A stretch of 64,000 bases of DNA from Pseudomonas karstica (GCF_009707515.1 NZ_WLYI01000014.1:62001-126000), one strand, 5' to 3'. Positions 1 through 12,044 are shown, counted from the first letter of the stretch. Notes: generated from the letters alone by a model not told the origin. A program made the numbers and translations.

Positions 1-504
1 CTGGGGAGATACTGCGACATGCAGGAGTTGCGCGGGGACTTTTCGGTCGCAGCATTCCGTGAGCATGTGGAGCGCCGAATGCTGGTTTCTACTTGGGCAC
101 GCCACGGCGAATTACTGCGGCCTTCAGCCCTACCGGCCCATCCCGAGGGCGCAGCGAGACCGAGTAAACTCTACTGTGAAGTTCACAATCCGCGGCGCAG
201 CGATGAAGCTCGCCGCGCTTACCAGCGCGACCGGAGGTTCACACTAGAGTATGAGGATTTAATTGAAAAAATCTGGTCCCAAGGAGCTGCCGTCCTCCCT
301 AGGTGGGATATCGAGACATGGGCAGAAGTCAGGAAAAATGCCTATAACCAGCTCCAGGCACTCAAGTCACCAACAAGCTCAATGGATGATTTGTTAAACC
401 AAGGCATTACGAATCAAGCTGAAATCGCCCGCCAACTTGGCGTATCACGCCAAGCAGTTTCTGCCGCCATCAAGCGACGGGGGCGAAAACAGGCAATGAG
501 ATAA
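1..504 (+). CDS. Hypothetical HTH protein of the integrated element (5' end outside window)
   Basis: I do not recognise this protein. The frame is open from base 1, so the first ATG (base 19) is probably internal and the true start lies left of the window. Two parts are visible. The middle has a Cys/His-containing stretch (YCEVHNPRRSDEARRAYQRD) of the kind seen in small zinc-binding island proteins. The C-terminus carries a predicted helix-turn-helix (AEIARQLGVSRQAVSAAIKR), so DNA binding is likely. It faces the integrase convergently with 23 bases between the stops. A role in regulating the element is an inference from the HTH and position only. Confidence 0.6.
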   Translation: MGRYCDMQELRGDFSVAAFREHVERRMLVSTWARHGELLRPSALPAHPEGAARPSKLYCEVHNPRRSDEARRAYQRDRRFTLEYEDLIEKIWSQGAAVLPRWDIETWAEVRKNAYNQLQALKSPTSSMDDLLNQGITNQAEIARQLGVSRQAVSAAIKRRGRKQAMR

Positions 505-527
505 AAACGACCGAAGCTCTAACTTGA

Positions 528-1745
528 TTATCTGTAACCGTCGCCCGAACGGGGCCGATTGGCTGTCCACTCATCAATCATATCGGCCCAGTCCTGTAAC
601 ATCGCAGTACGCTGCTCTCGATACTCGGCCTTGTTATAGACAGCCCTAACACCCTTCTGCTCGTGTGCAAGACATTTCTCAATCCAGTCTGAGTTGTAGC
701 CCGCCTCGTGCAGCAGCGTGCTAGCTGTCCGTCTCAAATCATGCGGTCCGAACTTACTCAGCGGCTTCCCTTCTTTCTGCGCGAGCCGATAGCTCAGCGT
801 CAGTACCTGATTGATGGTTGCGGTACTCATTGGCAGATCAGAATCGTACCGGGAAGGAAAGACGTATTCTGAACCACCGGCAAACGTCTTCAACGCAATG
901 AAGAAGTCCAGCACCTGCCGAGACAAGAACACCAAATGGGGGTTGCGTCGCTTCATCCGCTCTTTCGGAATGGTCCAGAGGGCTTCACTAAAATTGATCT
1001 CATCCCAGGTGGCGTTGGTCAGCTCACTTTTTCGAACCATGGTGAGCAACAGCAGTTTAGCCGCCGCTCTCACGGAGGAGGCGGTGCCGATACGGTCCAA
1101 GTACTGGTACATCAACGCGATTTCGTCTGGACCCAAAGCGCGGTCACGAGGCTCAAATTTAGCGATGCTCGCAGAACGTACCAGATCGGCCGGGTTCTCG
1201 ACCTTCTGGCCACGCTCAATCGCCCATCGGAAAACCTGCATTACGATCTCACGGGAGTGCACCGCCGTTGCTGGGGCACCTCGCTCCACGATTGCATCGG
1301 TCAGCGCTCGCAGGTCCTCATGGTTGATTTCCACCAGCTTCTGATTACCAAACTTCGGTTTCAGCTCACGCTCATAAACAGAGCGCCGCATATCACGGGT
1401 CGAGTCAGCCATCTGATACCCGCGTAGCCATTTCTCGGCCCAGGCATCAAACGTTTCTGCTCCCTTGCTACGTGCCTTGTCACGGGCTTTCTCCTTGGCA
1501 GGTGACTTGCCAGCTGCAACCATCTTTTTGGCTTCACCAAGCCGCTCTCGCGCTTCTGCAAGCGTGATTCCACCTACACCATAGCGACCAAACGTGATCG
1601 TCTCCTGTCGTCCATTGATGGAGTAGTTGTAGCGAAACGAGATTGCGCCCGCAGCCGTGACAGCTACGTAAAGTCCATCACGGTCGTTCACTTTGTAGAG
1701 TTTTTCTTTCGGTTTGAGATTACGTAGCTTGGTATCGGTCAGCAT
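528..1745 (-). CDS. Tyrosine recombinase/integrase, P4 type (DUF4102 arm domain)
   Basis: Site-specific integrase of an integrative element, 405 aa, the normal length for P4-like integrases. The N-terminal arm-binding domain (about 1-90, with RDGLYVAVTAAGAISFRYNY) is followed by a core-binding domain (about 95-185) and a catalytic domain. Catalytic residues can be placed: Arg238 (MVRKSEL), the HDLRR box (His335, Arg338), His361 (LAHEQ) and Tyr370 (AVYNKAEY). The set looks complete, so the enzyme is probably active. It lies about 300 bp beyond the 3' end of guaA. That gene end is an established integration hotspot for genomic islands, so I infer guaA is the attachment gene and the element extends leftwards. 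Confidence 0.93.
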   Translation of the reverse strand: MLTDTKLRNLKPKEKLYKVNDRDGLYVAVTAAGAISFRYNYSINGRQETITFGRYGVGGITLAEARERLGEAKKMVAAGKSPAKEKARDKARSKGAETFDAWAEKWLRGYQMADSTRDMRRSVYERELKPKFGNQKLVEINHEDLRALTDAIVERGAPATAVHSREIVMQVFRWAIERGQKVENPADLVRSASIAKFEPRDRALGPDEIALMYQYLDRIGTASSVRAAAKLLLLTMVRKSELTNATWDEINFSEALWTIPKERMKRRNPHLVFLSRQVLDFFIALKTFAGGSEYVFPSRYDSDLPMSTATINQVLTLSYRLAQKEGKPLSKFGPHDLRRTASTLLHEAGYNSDWIEKCLAHEQKGVRAVYNKAEYREQRTAMLQDWADMIDEWTANRPRSGDGYR

Positions 1746-1771
1746 GAGGCTCGCGAATTCCGTTCAAAAAA

Positions 1772-1921
1772 TACCATGCTCAGAAACACACCCAAAACCG
1801 CGAGAAAACCCAATAAAACCCGGTGGATTATGAGTCTTGATACCATGCCCTTACCCACAAAGGCGACATGGTATCGAACACCGAGCATGGCATTTGGCTC
1901 AGTCAATGCCCCGTACCATGC
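1772..1921. repeat. Candidate integrase arm-type binding sites (TACCATGC repeats)
   Basis: TACCATGC occurs as direct copies at 1772-1779, 1841-1848 and 1914-1921, spaced 69 and 73 bp. An inverted partner (CATGGTATC, 1867-1875) forms a perfect 9-bp inverted repeat with GATACCATG at 1839-1847. They sit between the integrase start and the guaA 3' end, where arm sites and the integrase promoter are expected in such elements. Function is inferred from repetition and position. Confidence 0.5.
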
Positions 1922-1973
1922 CACATAAACACGGTGCTTGGCGATGCACAAAGCTGCCAGAACTTGCCAGACC

Positions 1974-2006
1974 CAAAAAACCAAAAGCCCGCAATTACGC
2001 GGGCTT
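1974..2006 (-). terminator. Rho-independent terminator after guaA
   Basis: A perfect 8-bp stem (AAGCCCGC 1985-1992 with GCGGGCTT 1999-2006) and 6-nt loop is followed on the minus strand by TTGG and six T. It ends the guaBA transcript and lies on the element side of the guaA stop, so the integrated element may have supplied it. Confidence 0.8.
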
Positions 2007-2052
2007 CAGGGTGTTTCTTGCTAGTTGGTGCCGGTCAGTGCCGGACGTCCAA

Positions 2053-3630
2053 TCATTCCCACTCAATCGTCGCCGGCGGCTTGCTCGACACGTCATACGT
2101 AACGCGCGAAATGCCTTCGATTTCATTGATGATACGGCCGCTGACGGTTTCCAGCAGTTCGTACGGCAGGTGCGCCCAGCGGGCGGTCATGAAGTCGATG
2201 GTCTCTACGGCACGCAGGGCCACGACCCAGGCGTAGCGACGGCCATCGCCGACAACGCCCACCGATTTCACCGGTTGGAACACCACGAAGGCCTGGCTGA
2301 CCTTGTGGTACCAGTCGGCCTTGCGCAGTTCTTCGATGAAGATGTGATCGGCGCGACGTAACAGGTCGGCGTATTCCTTCTTCACTTCACCGAGGATCCG
2401 CACGCCCAGGCCCGGGCCCGGGAATGGGTGACGGTAGACCATGTCGTACGGCAGGCCCAACTCCAGGCCCAGACGACGGACTTCGTCCTTGAACAACTCG
2501 CGCAGTGGCTCCACCAGCTTGAGGTTCATTTCCTCAGGCAGGCCACCCACGTTGTGGTGGGACTTGATTACATGGGCCTTGCCGCTCTTGGCGCCGGCCG
2601 ACTCGATCACGTCAGGGTAGATGGTGCCCTGGGCGAGGTACTTGATGTTGTCCAGGCTGTTGGACTGGGCATCGAATACGTCGATGAAGGTGCGGCCTAT
2701 GATCTTGCGCTTCTTCTCCGGGTCGGACTCGCCGGCCAGGTTGTTGAGGAACTGCTCTTCAGCATTGGCGCGGATCACTTTGACGCCCATGTTTTCGGCG
2801 AACATGGCCATCACTTGCTCACCTTCATGCAGGCGCAGCAGGCCGTTGTCGACGAACACACACGTCAACTGGTCGCCGATGGCCTTGTGCAGCAGCGCAG
2901 CAACCACCGAGGAATCCACGCCGCCGGACAGGCCCAGCAGGACGTTGTCGGTGCCGACCTGGGCACGAATGTTGGCGATAGCATCTTCAGCGATTTTCGA
3001 CGGAGTCCACAGCGCTTCACACTCGCAGATATCGAGGATGAAACGCGACAGGATGCGACCGCCCTGTTTGGTGTGGGTCACTTCCGGGTGGAATTGCACG
3101 CCGTAGTAGCCGCGTTCGTCGTTGAACATGCCGGCGATCGGGCAGCTTGGGGTACTGGCCAGGATGTGGAAGTCTTCCGGCATCCTGGTGACCTTGTCAC
3201 CGTGGCTCATCCACACGTCGAGGCCGAACAGGCCGTCGGCGTCGATATGGTCTTCGATGCCGTCCAGCAGGCGGCTCTTGCCGACTACATCAACACGGGC
3301 GTAACCGAACTCACGCAGCTCGGAACCTTCAACCTTGCCGCCCAGTTGCTCGGCCATGGTCTGCATGCCGTAGCAGATACCGAAGACCGGTACGCCCAGG
3401 TCAAACACGGCTTGCGGGCAACGAGGGCTGTTGGCTTCGTGCACAGACTCGGGGCCACCGGCGAGGATGACGCCTTTTGGAGCGAATTCGCGAATCGCTT
3501 CGTCATCCATGTCGAACGGGTGCAGTTCGCAGTACACGCCGATTTCACGCACGCGGCGAGCAATCAGTTGGGTGTACTGGGAACCGAAGTCGAGGATCAG
3601 GATGCGGTGGGCGTGAATGTCGAGGGCCAT
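2053..3630 (-). CDS. guaA: GMP synthase (glutamine-hydrolysing)
   Basis: Converts XMP to GMP using ATP and glutamine, the last step of guanine nucleotide synthesis, in the cytoplasm. The 525 aa match the family. The N-terminal class I glutamine amidotransferase has Cys86 (FGICYGMQ) and the His181/Glu183 pair (QFHPEVTH). The ATP-pyrophosphatase P-loop is SGGVDSS (235-241), and the C-terminal dimerisation domain ends in ATIEWE. It is downstream of guaB on the same strand, 82 bp apart, giving a guaBA operon. Its 3' end abuts the integrase region, which implies that integration regenerated an intact reading frame. Confidence 0.98.
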   Translation of the reverse strand: MALDIHAHRILILDFGSQYTQLIARRVREIGVYCELHPFDMDDEAIREFAPKGVILAGGPESVHEANSPRCPQAVFDLGVPVFGICYGMQTMAEQLGGKVEGSELREFGYARVDVVGKSRLLDGIEDHIDADGLFGLDVWMSHGDKVTRMPEDFHILASTPSCPIAGMFNDERGYYGVQFHPEVTHTKQGGRILSRFILDICECEALWTPSKIAEDAIANIRAQVGTDNVLLGLSGGVDSSVVAALLHKAIGDQLTCVFVDNGLLRLHEGEQVMAMFAENMGVKVIRANAEEQFLNNLAGESDPEKKRKIIGRTFIDVFDAQSNSLDNIKYLAQGTIYPDVIESAGAKSGKAHVIKSHHNVGGLPEEMNLKLVEPLRELFKDEVRRLGLELGLPYDMVYRHPFPGPGLGVRILGEVKKEYADLLRRADHIFIEELRKADWYHKVSQAFVVFQPVKSVGVVGDGRRYAWVVALRAVETIDFMTARWAHLPYELLETVSGRIINEIEGISRVTYDVSSKPPATIEWE

Positions 3631-3664
3631 GAGATCAGTCTCGTCTAATGAATCAGAAACAACT

Positions 3665-3687
3665 CGGGGCTGAATAAGACAGCCCCG
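3665..3687. other. Hairpin in the guaB-guaA intergenic gap
   Basis: Perfect 8-bp inverted repeat (CGGGGCTG / CAGCCCCG) with a 7-nt loop between guaB and guaA. No proper U-tract follows on the minus strand (AGTTGTTTC), so it looks more like an RNA processing or partial attenuation element than a terminator. Confidence 0.5.
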
Positions 3688-3712
3688 GTTACTTAACTAT
3701 TTGCTGGAAGCA

Positions 3713-5889
<2,177 letters not shown>

Positions 5890-5950
5890 GGGGATCAGCT
5901 GAGCCAAGTAGATTTCTGCGCCCGGCAGCTTAATCCCTGACACTCACAGG

Positions 5951-6718
5951 TCAAGTACTCAAATAGCGAGCAATCAAGGCGATGCCGCTGGCAAGCACCA
6001 GCCAGGTCACCAATTGCACGAAGGCTTCACGAGACATGCGCAGAGTCAGCCGCCGACTGATCCACAGCCCCACGGCCATCGCCGGCAACATGCACACCGC
6101 CAGCACCAGCAAGGGTAACTCGGCATATACACCCGCGAACAAAAACAGGCTCAGGCGCACCACCGTGCTGCAACTGATCAAGGCGCTCTGGGTCGCGCGC
6201 GCCGGGTCTTTGGGCAGACGACTGTTCAAATAGATCGCATATAAAAAGCCGCCGCTGCCAAATAACGCACCAAACAAACCACCGACCGTGCCCATCGGAA
6301 TCGACCAACCCGCTGCCAACTGCTTGGGCCGGGCTTTTACCGACAGGCTATAGATCGCGTAGGCACTGATAAACAGTCCCATCAGCAGCAGTAAAAGATC
6401 CGAGTGCAGATTGAGCAGAAAGATCACCCCCAGGGTGCAGCCAATTGCCATGCAGGGCAGCAGCCTTAACAGTTCCGGCTTATCGACGTCCCGCCGCGAC
6501 TGCAGGAGGTTGCCAAAAGCGGCGACAAAATCCAGCAGCACCAGCAACGGAATGATCTTCGACAACGGCATGAACAGAATCAGGATCGGTCCTGCCACCA
6601 GCGCCGTACCAAACCCGGCAATGCCGAACACGATATAGGCCAAGGTAATCCCGCCCCCAATCACCAGCCAATCGACACCACTGAAAGCCCAATGGTTAAG
6701 CAGTTCGCCCCAGTTCAT
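5951..6718 (-). CDS. TauE/SafE-family membrane exporter
   Basis: Inner-membrane permease of the TSUP (TauE/SafE) family, whose members move sulfite, sulfonates or related organic anions; the substrate here is unknown. The 255 aa contain seven or eight hydrophobic helices, with the family glycine-rich segments near the N-terminus (IVFGIAGFGTALVAGP) and middle (GTVGGLFGALFGSGG). The start MNWGELL has AAGGAA 7 bp upstream. A LysR gene diverges from it 99 bp away, so that regulator probably controls it. Confidence 0.9.
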   Translation of the reverse strand: MNWGELLNHWAFSGVDWLVIGGGITLAYIVFGIAGFGTALVAGPILILFMPLSKIIPLLVLLDFVAAFGNLLQSRRDVDKPELLRLLPCMAIGCTLGVIFLLNLHSDLLLLLMGLFISAYAIYSLSVKARPKQLAAGWSIPMGTVGGLFGALFGSGGFLYAIYLNSRLPKDPARATQSALISCSTVVRLSLFLFAGVYAELPLLVLAVCMLPAMAVGLWISRRLTLRMSREAFVQLVTWLVLASGIALIARYLST

Positions 6719-6817
6719 CTGGTATTCCTTAAAAGTGATGACAGTCACTTTAGCCATCATGGTGTGTTGCGACTAATATCTTCAAAGCCCTCCACCTATC
6801 TCGAAAAGGCATGGCCT

Positions 6818-7708
6818 GTGATTTCCACCCGGCAACTGCGTTACTTCGTAGAAATAGCCGAAAGCGGCAGCTTCAGCGCCGCCGCCGAGCGGCTGTTTGT
6901 CGCGCAATCGGCCCTCAGTCGACAGATCAAGGAGCTGGAAAACCTCCTGCAAACGCCACTGTTCGAGCGCACCGCCCGCCAACCACGACTGACGGCAGCC
7001 GGTGAAGCCTTTTACCCGCGAGCGCGCAACCTGTTGAGCGAGCTGCACAAGGCCAGCGAAATGGCCACTCAAGTCGGTCATGGACAGCTCGGTACGCTAC
7101 GCCTGAGCCATTCCAGCACAGTGCCGATGAGTGGTCGCCTGCTGCGCGGCATCGGTACGTGGCTTGCGCAGTGTCCCGGCGTGTCGTTGGACATCGTCAA
7201 GCTGTCCTCCGAAGTGCAACTGGAGGAAATTTCCGATGGTCGACTGGAGGTCGGGCTGCTGCGTCTGCCAGTACTGCGCCAGCGCGAAGGCGTACGCATC
7301 GTGCCTTTATATAAGGAGCGACTGTTGCTGGCAGTGCCACCACGCCATTCTTTGACCCTGCATTCATCCGCCATCGAACTGGCACAGCTGAAGAACGAAG
7401 CCTTTATCTCGATCCCGCATCCCCAACGCGGTGGCCTGAGCTATCTGTCAGCCGAGTTGTGCATGCGCGCCGGTTTTTTCCCCAAGGCCGCACGGGTGAT
7501 GTCACGCAAGACCACCCAGTTGCAGTTGATCCAGGCCGGGTTTGGCATCGCCTTGCTTCCAGAGTCGATGCAGGACATCGCCCCGGCCAATATTCACTTT
7601 CTGCCCCTGGCCGACCCGGACTGCCACACCACCGTAGCTTTCGCCTGCAGCCAAGCACCAAGCGCCCTCGTGGAGCAATTCTGTCAAAGCCTGCACGAAT
7701 GCCTATAA
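6818..7708 (+). CDS. LysR-family transcriptional regulator
   Basis: A 296-aa LTTR. The N-terminal winged HTH (about 1-60, FSAAAERLFVAQSALSRQIK) is followed by a periplasmic-binding-protein-like effector domain (about 90-290). The GTG start at 6818 gives the canonical opening ISTRQLRYFVEIAESGSF with AAAGG upstream; earlier in-frame codons overlap the divergent exporter. The divergent arrangement is the classic LTTR layout, so I infer control of the TauE-like exporter in response to an unknown organic acid or sulfonate. It ends 10 bp before xseA. Confidence 0.92.
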   Translation: MISTRQLRYFVEIAESGSFSAAAERLFVAQSALSRQIKELENLLQTPLFERTARQPRLTAAGEAFYPRARNLLSELHKASEMATQVGHGQLGTLRLSHSSTVPMSGRLLRGIGTWLAQCPGVSLDIVKLSSEVQLEEISDGRLEVGLLRLPVLRQREGVRIVPLYKERLLLAVPPRHSLTLHSSAIELAQLKNEAFISIPHPQRGGLSYLSAELCMRAGFFPKAARVMSRKTTQLQLIQAGFGIALLPESMQDIAPANIHFLPLADPDCHTTVAFACSQAPSALVEQFCQSLHECL

Positions 7709-7718
7709 ACTGCCGCCC

Positions 7719-9098
7719 ATGATTAAAGATCCCTTTGCCCGTCTGGGCCTGGACCGCGAAGTCCTGACTGTCAGCCAGCTCAACGGCCGCGCGCGGGTGT
7801 TGCTGGAGGACGTGTTCACCAATATCTGGGTCGAAGGCGAGATCTCCAACCTCGCCCGCCCGGCTTCCGGCCATGTGTATTTCACCCTCAAGGACAGTGG
7901 CGCCCAGGTGCGCTGCGCGCTGTTTCGGCAGAACGCCGCACGGGTGCGCCAGGCGCTGAAAGACGGCCTGGCAGTCAAGGTGCGGGGCAAGGTCTCGTTG
8001 TTTGAAGGGCGTGGCGACTATCAACTGATTCTCGACACCGTGGAACCCGCCGGCGATGGCGCCCTGCGCCTGGCCTTCGATGCCCTGAAAGAAAAACTCA
8101 GCGTCGAAGGGTTGTTCAGTGCCGAACGCAAGGTGCCATTGCCGGCGCACCCACGGCGCATCGGTATTATCAGCTCGCCTACCGGCGCGGTGATTCGCGA
8201 CATCATCAGCGTGTTCCGCCGCCGTGCGCCACAGGTGCAGTTGACGTTGATTCCTACAGCAGTCCAGGGCCGTGAAGCGGTATCGCAGATCGTCCGCGCC
8301 CTGAAGCTGGCCGACGCCCGAGGCTTCGACGCACTGATCCTGGCCCGTGGCGGCGGCTCGCTGGAAGACCTCTGGTGCTTCAATGAAGAAGCCGTGGCCC
8401 GTGCCGTGGATGCCTGTACCACCCCCATTGTCAGTGCCGTCGGCCATGAAACCGACGTATCCATCAGCGACTTTGTAGCTGACGTACGCGCGCCTACGCC
8501 CTCCGCCGCCGCCGAATTACTGGCCCCGGACGCCAGCGACCTGGTGCGCCAGGTGGAAAGCCTGCACCGACGCCTGGTGATGCGCATGCGCAATCGCCTG
8601 GTGCACGACCGCCTGCGCCTGGAAGGTATGACTCGGCGGCTGCGTCATCCCGGCGAACGCCTGCGTCAGCAAGCCCAGCGCCTGGATGACCTGGACATGC
8701 GTCTGCGCCGCGCATTCGAGCGCAGCCTCAATACCCGGCGCGAACGATTGATTCGCCTGGAAACCCGCCTTGCCGGCCAGCACCCGGGGCGCCAACTGGC
8801 ATTGTTGCGCCAGCGCCTGGACAGTCTTGCCGAGCGCCTGCCCCGCGCCATGCGCGAAGGCCTCAAGGCACGGCGCCTGCAGTTGCAAAGCCAGGTACAG
8901 ACGTTGCAAGTGGTCAGCCCGCTGGCCACTCTAGGCCGTGGCTACAGCATCCTGCTGGACGAACGCGGCCAGGCGATTCGCAATGCCGCGCAGACCCATA
9001 CCGGCCAACGCCTGACGGCGCGTCTCGGTGATGGCCAATTGCAGGTTCGGGTGGAAGACAACCACCTCACGCCCGTCACCCTCTCTTTACTGGATTGA
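7719..9098 (+). CDS. xseA: Exodeoxyribonuclease VII large subunit
   Basis: Catalytic subunit of exonuclease VII, which degrades single-stranded DNA in both directions and works in mismatch and crosslink repair. The 459 aa match the family. The N-terminal OB fold (about 15-115, including VEGEISNLARPASGHVYFTL) binds ssDNA. The catalytic region follows, with the conserved segments RIGIISSPTGAVIRD, GGGSLEDLWCFNEE and SAVGHETDVSISDFVAD, and then a long arginine-rich coiled coil (about 290-400). The stop is 3 bp before the M23 peptidase start, suggesting co-transcription. Confidence 0.97.
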   Translation: MIKDPFARLGLDREVLTVSQLNGRARVLLEDVFTNIWVEGEISNLARPASGHVYFTLKDSGAQVRCALFRQNAARVRQALKDGLAVKVRGKVSLFEGRGDYQLILDTVEPAGDGALRLAFDALKEKLSVEGLFSAERKVPLPAHPRRIGIISSPTGAVIRDIISVFRRRAPQVQLTLIPTAVQGREAVSQIVRALKLADARGFDALILARGGGSLEDLWCFNEEAVARAVDACTTPIVSAVGHETDVSISDFVADVRAPTPSAAAELLAPDASDLVRQVESLHRRLVMRMRNRLVHDRLRLEGMTRRLRHPGERLRQQAQRLDDLDMRLRRAFERSLNTRRERLIRLETRLAGQHPGRQLALLRQRLDSLAERLPRAMREGLKARRLQLQSQVQTLQVVSPLATLGRGYSILLDERGQAIRNAAQTHTGQRLTARLGDGQLQVRVEDNHLTPVTLSLLD

Positions 9099-9101
9099 TT
9101 C

Positions 9102-9923
9102 ATGCCACGTATTTTCGGTTTATTGATACTGCTGTGCCTGACCTTCAACGCTCATGCCGATAGCTACATCACTCGGACGCTGAGCAAGCCGGTTCCTGGC
9201 GGCGTGGCGGTAGTCGACCTGGGGCCTTCGGCGACAGCACCGAAAGCCACTTATCAGGGCAAGCGGGTACTGGTGGTCAAGGAGCAGGACAACTGGCTGG
9301 CTATTGTTGGCATCCCGCTGACGGTCAAGCCGGGTAACGAACAGATCAGCAGCGGCGGACGTAACTTGCCGTTCATCGTTGGCCTCAAGAAATACCCGGA
9401 ACAGCACATCACCCTGAAGAACAAAAGCCAGGTAAACCCCAACCCGGCGCAGCTCAAGCGCATCGAGGGCGAGCTGACCGTGCAGCTCAAGGCGTACAGC
9501 AGCTTCAGCCCCAACATTCCGAGCAATCTGGTGCTGGACAAACCGGTCAACGGGCCGCTGTCGAGCAAGTTTGGCGTGCGCCGATTCTTTAACGGCGAGG
9601 AGCGAAACCCGCATTCGGGCCTGGACTTTGCAGTTCCGGCCGGCACGCCGATCAAGACCCCTGCGGCCGGCAAGGTGATCCTCACCGGTAACTACTTCTT
9701 CAATGGCAATACCGTGTTCGTCGACCATGGCCAGGGGTTTATCAGCATGTTCTGCCATATGTCGAAGATCGACGTGACCGTCGGCCAGCAACTGGCGCGC
9801 GGCACGGTGGTGGGCAAGGTAGGCTCGACCGGCCGTGCGACCGGGCCGCATATGCACTGGAATATCAGCTTGAATGAAGTGCGAGTGGATCCGGCAATTT
9901 TTATTGGGGCGTTTCAGCCTTGA
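9102..9923 (+). CDS. Periplasmic M23-family metallopeptidase
   Basis: Zinc endopeptidase of the LytM/M23 class, expected to cut peptidoglycan cross-links in the periplasm. The 273 aa begin with a signal peptide ending near residue 19 (FNAHA). A beta-rich N-terminal domain precedes the peptidase domain (about 155-270). Metal ligands are visible in HSGLDF (HxxxD) and HMHW (HxH), so the site looks intact and it is likely active, not an EnvC-like activator. It follows xseA after only 3 bp. Confidence 0.93.
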   Translation: MPRIFGLLILLCLTFNAHADSYITRTLSKPVPGGVAVVDLGPSATAPKATYQGKRVLVVKEQDNWLAIVGIPLTVKPGNEQISSGGRNLPFIVGLKKYPEQHITLKNKSQVNPNPAQLKRIEGELTVQLKAYSSFSPNIPSNLVLDKPVNGPLSSKFGVRRFFNGEERNPHSGLDFAVPAGTPIKTPAAGKVILTGNYFFNGNTVFVDHGQGFISMFCHMSKIDVTVGQQLARGTVVGKVGSTGRATGPHMHWNISLNEVRVDPAIFIGAFQP

Positions 9924-10122
9924 GATAAGCGCTGGGCTTGATGGTCTTGTCGCGAGAAAACCCGCCACCCTCAATTGCGCGAACTTCAACACTCGCGCAA
10001 AAAACCCAAACACCTACTGACTTAACGAGCAGAAAATCTCGTTTATGCTGGAAATAGCAGAACTTATCTCAATTTTTTCCAACAGCTTGCCATCTTTCAT
10101 CCCCGCGGTTAGGGTTGAGCCT

Positions 10123-10200
10123 ATGAAAACCTCTCACACCCTTATTCAGCTTCGTCAGCACCGCAGCTTGTGCCTTGTCAGCGCACGACTACCAGGCTGA
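10123..10200 (+). CDS. Candidate leuA leader peptide (25 aa)
   Basis: A 25-codon reading frame from ATG at 10123 to TGA at 10200, 85 bp before leuA, with AGGGTTGAG upstream. Five of 25 codons are leucine (CTT, CTT, TTG, CTT, CTA), several of them rarer codons in this GC-rich genome. The peptide ends in SLCLVSARLPG. A 5-bp hairpin (10248-10252 with 10261-10265) lies between it and leuA, but no U-run follows it. Attenuation of leuA is an inference from position and leucine content. I see nothing else in the 9924-10122 part of this gap. Confidence 0.4.
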   Translation: MKTSHTLIQLRQHRSLCLVSARLPG

Positions 10201-10285
10201 ATCGAACTGCCTCGCCCCCGCTTATCCCCAATAACAGTTTTACGGCAGGCCGCCTCTTCTCGGCCCTACAACAAGGACTCTCCCG

Positions 10286-11965
10286 ATGAGCATGCTCAAA
10301 GACCCGTCTTCGAAATACCGCGCGTTCCCGACCATTGATATTCCGGACCGCACCTGGCCGTCGAAAACCATCACCGCCGCGCCGATCTGGTGCAGCTCCG
10401 ACTTGCGCGACGGCAACCAATCGCTGATCGAACCGATGGACGCGGTGAAAAAGCTGCGCTTCTGGAAAACCCTGGTGAGCGTGGGCGTGAAGGAAATCGA
10501 GGCCTCGTTCCCGGCCGCGTCGCAAACCGATTTCGATTTCGTGCGTACTCTGATCGAAGACAAGCATATCCCCGAGGACACCACCATCCAGGTGCTGACC
10601 CAGGGCCGTGAAGACTTGATCGCCCGCACCTTCGAATCTCTGCGCGGGGCGAAAAAGGCCATCGTTCACTTGTACAACGCTACTTCGCCTTCCTTCCGCC
10701 GTATTGTTTTCAACCAGGACAAAGACGGAATCAAGGCTATCGCGGTCAATGCCGCCAAGCTGTTCGTCAAGTACGCCGCCCAGCAGCCGGATACACAGTG
10801 GACGTTCGAATACTCGCCAGAGACGTTCAGCGCCACCGAGCTTACGTTCGCCAAGGAAGTCTGTGACGCCGTAATCGAGGTGTGGAACCCGACGCCTGAG
10901 CACAAGGTAATCCTCAACCTGCCGGCTACCGTTGAGTGTGCCACCCCGAACATCTATGCCGACCAGATCGAGTGGTTCGGCCGCCACATCAACCGTCGTG
11001 ATAGCGTGATCATCAGCCTGCACACCCACAACGACCGTGGCACCGGGGTCGCCGCTACCGAACTGGGCCTGATGGCTGGCGCCGACCGTGTCGAAGGCTG
11101 CCTGTTCGGCAATGGTGAGCGTACCGGTAACGTCGACCTGGTGACCGTGGCGTTGAACCTCTACACCCAGGGCGTAAACCCTGAGCTGGATTTCTCCGAC
11201 ATCGACGGCGTACGAAAGGTCGTCGAAGAATGCAACCAGATCCCCGTGCACCCGCGTCACCCCTATGTGGGCGACCTGGTTCACACCGCCTTCTCCGGCT
11301 CCCACCAGGACGCGATTCGCAAGGGCTTCACCCAGCAGAAAGCCGACGCGCTGTGGGAAGTACCGTACTTGCCGATCGACCCGGCCGACATTGGCCGCAG
11401 CTACGAGGCGGTGATTCGCGTCAACAGCCAGTCGGGCAAAGGCGGCATCGCCTACCTGCTGGAACAGGAATACGGCATCAGCTTGCCGCGCCGCATGCAG
11501 ATCGAGTTCAGCCAGGTGGTACAAGCGGAAACCGACCGCGTGGGCCTGGAGATGACCGCATCGCAGATTCATGCACTGTTGCAGCGTGAATACCTGCAAG
11601 CCAACACCCCATACGCGCTGGTCAGCCATCGCTTGCAGGAAGAAAACGGCAACAGCTCGGTGGAAGTGGAAGTCTCCGGCAAGGGTCAGGGCGAAACCAA
11701 CCTGCGCTGGCACGGCAAGGGCAACGGCGCCCTGGAAGCCCTGGTGGCAGGTCTGCCGATTGGTGTCGAGATCATGGACTACAACGAACATGCCATTGGT
11801 GCGGGTACCAATGCCAAGGCGGCGGCGTATATCGAGCTGCGGGTCAACGGTGAACGACCAGTGCACGGCGTGGGCATTGATGAAAACATCACCACGGCCA
11901 GCTTCAAGGCCGTGTTCAGTGCGCTGAACCGCTCCCTGAGCCAGTTGGAAGCTAAAGCGGCGTAA
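10286..11965 (+). CDS. leuA: 2-isopropylmalate synthase
   Basis: Condenses 2-ketoisovalerate with acetyl-CoA, the first committed step of leucine synthesis. The 559 aa match the long (type 2) LeuA form. The catalytic TIM barrel (about 25-320) has the metal and substrate motifs [11 protein letters not shown] and [14 protein letters not shown]. The C-terminal LeuA regulatory domain (about 430-555) mediates leucine feedback. AAGGA precedes the ATG. It is a single-gene unit with its own terminator, as is usual in pseudomonads where leuCDB lie elsewhere. Confidence 0.97.
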   Translation: MSMLKDPSSKYRAFPTIDIPDRTWPSKTITAAPIWCSSDLRDGNQSLIEPMDAVKKLRFWKTLVSVGVKEIEASFPAASQTDFDFVRTLIEDKHIPEDTTIQVLTQGREDLIARTFESLRGAKKAIVHLYNATSPSFRRIVFNQDKDGIKAIAVNAAKLFVKYAAQQPDTQWTFEYSPETFSATELTFAKEVCDAVIEVWNPTPEHKVILNLPATVECATPNIYADQIEWFGRHINRRDSVIISLHTHNDRGTGVAATELGLMAGADRVEGCLFGNGERTGNVDLVTVALNLYTQGVNPELDFSDIDGVRKVVEECNQIPVHPRHPYVGDLVHTAFSGSHQDAIRKGFTQQKADALWEVPYLPIDPADIGRSYEAVIRVNSQSGKGGIAYLLEQEYGISLPRRMQIEFSQVVQAETDRVGLEMTASQIHALLQREYLQANTPYALVSHRLQEENGNSSVEVEVSGKGQGETNLRWHGKGNGALEALVAGLPIGVEIMDYNEHAIGAGTNAKAAAYIELRVNGERPVHGVGIDENITTASFKAVFSALNRSLSQLEAKAA

Positions 11966-11980
11966 GTAGTCGCTGAAGTG

Positions 11981-12015
11981 AAAAAGGCCCCTGGGTGAGA
12001 ACCCAGGGGCCTTTT
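11981..12015 (+). terminator. Bidirectional terminator after leuA
   Basis: Near-perfect hairpin: AAAAAGGCCCCTGGGT, a GAGA tetraloop, then ACCCAGGGGCCTTTTT. It carries a T-run on both strands and so also serves the leftward omega-amidase transcript. Confidence 0.95.
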
Positions 12016-12044
12016 TGCTGCCCGTTGTAGGAGCGAGGGGACGC

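Noticed and set aside
3665..3687. Guanine riboswitch or true terminator between guaB and guaA
   Set aside because: Only a simple hairpin is visible, with no aptamer-like junction and no U-tract.
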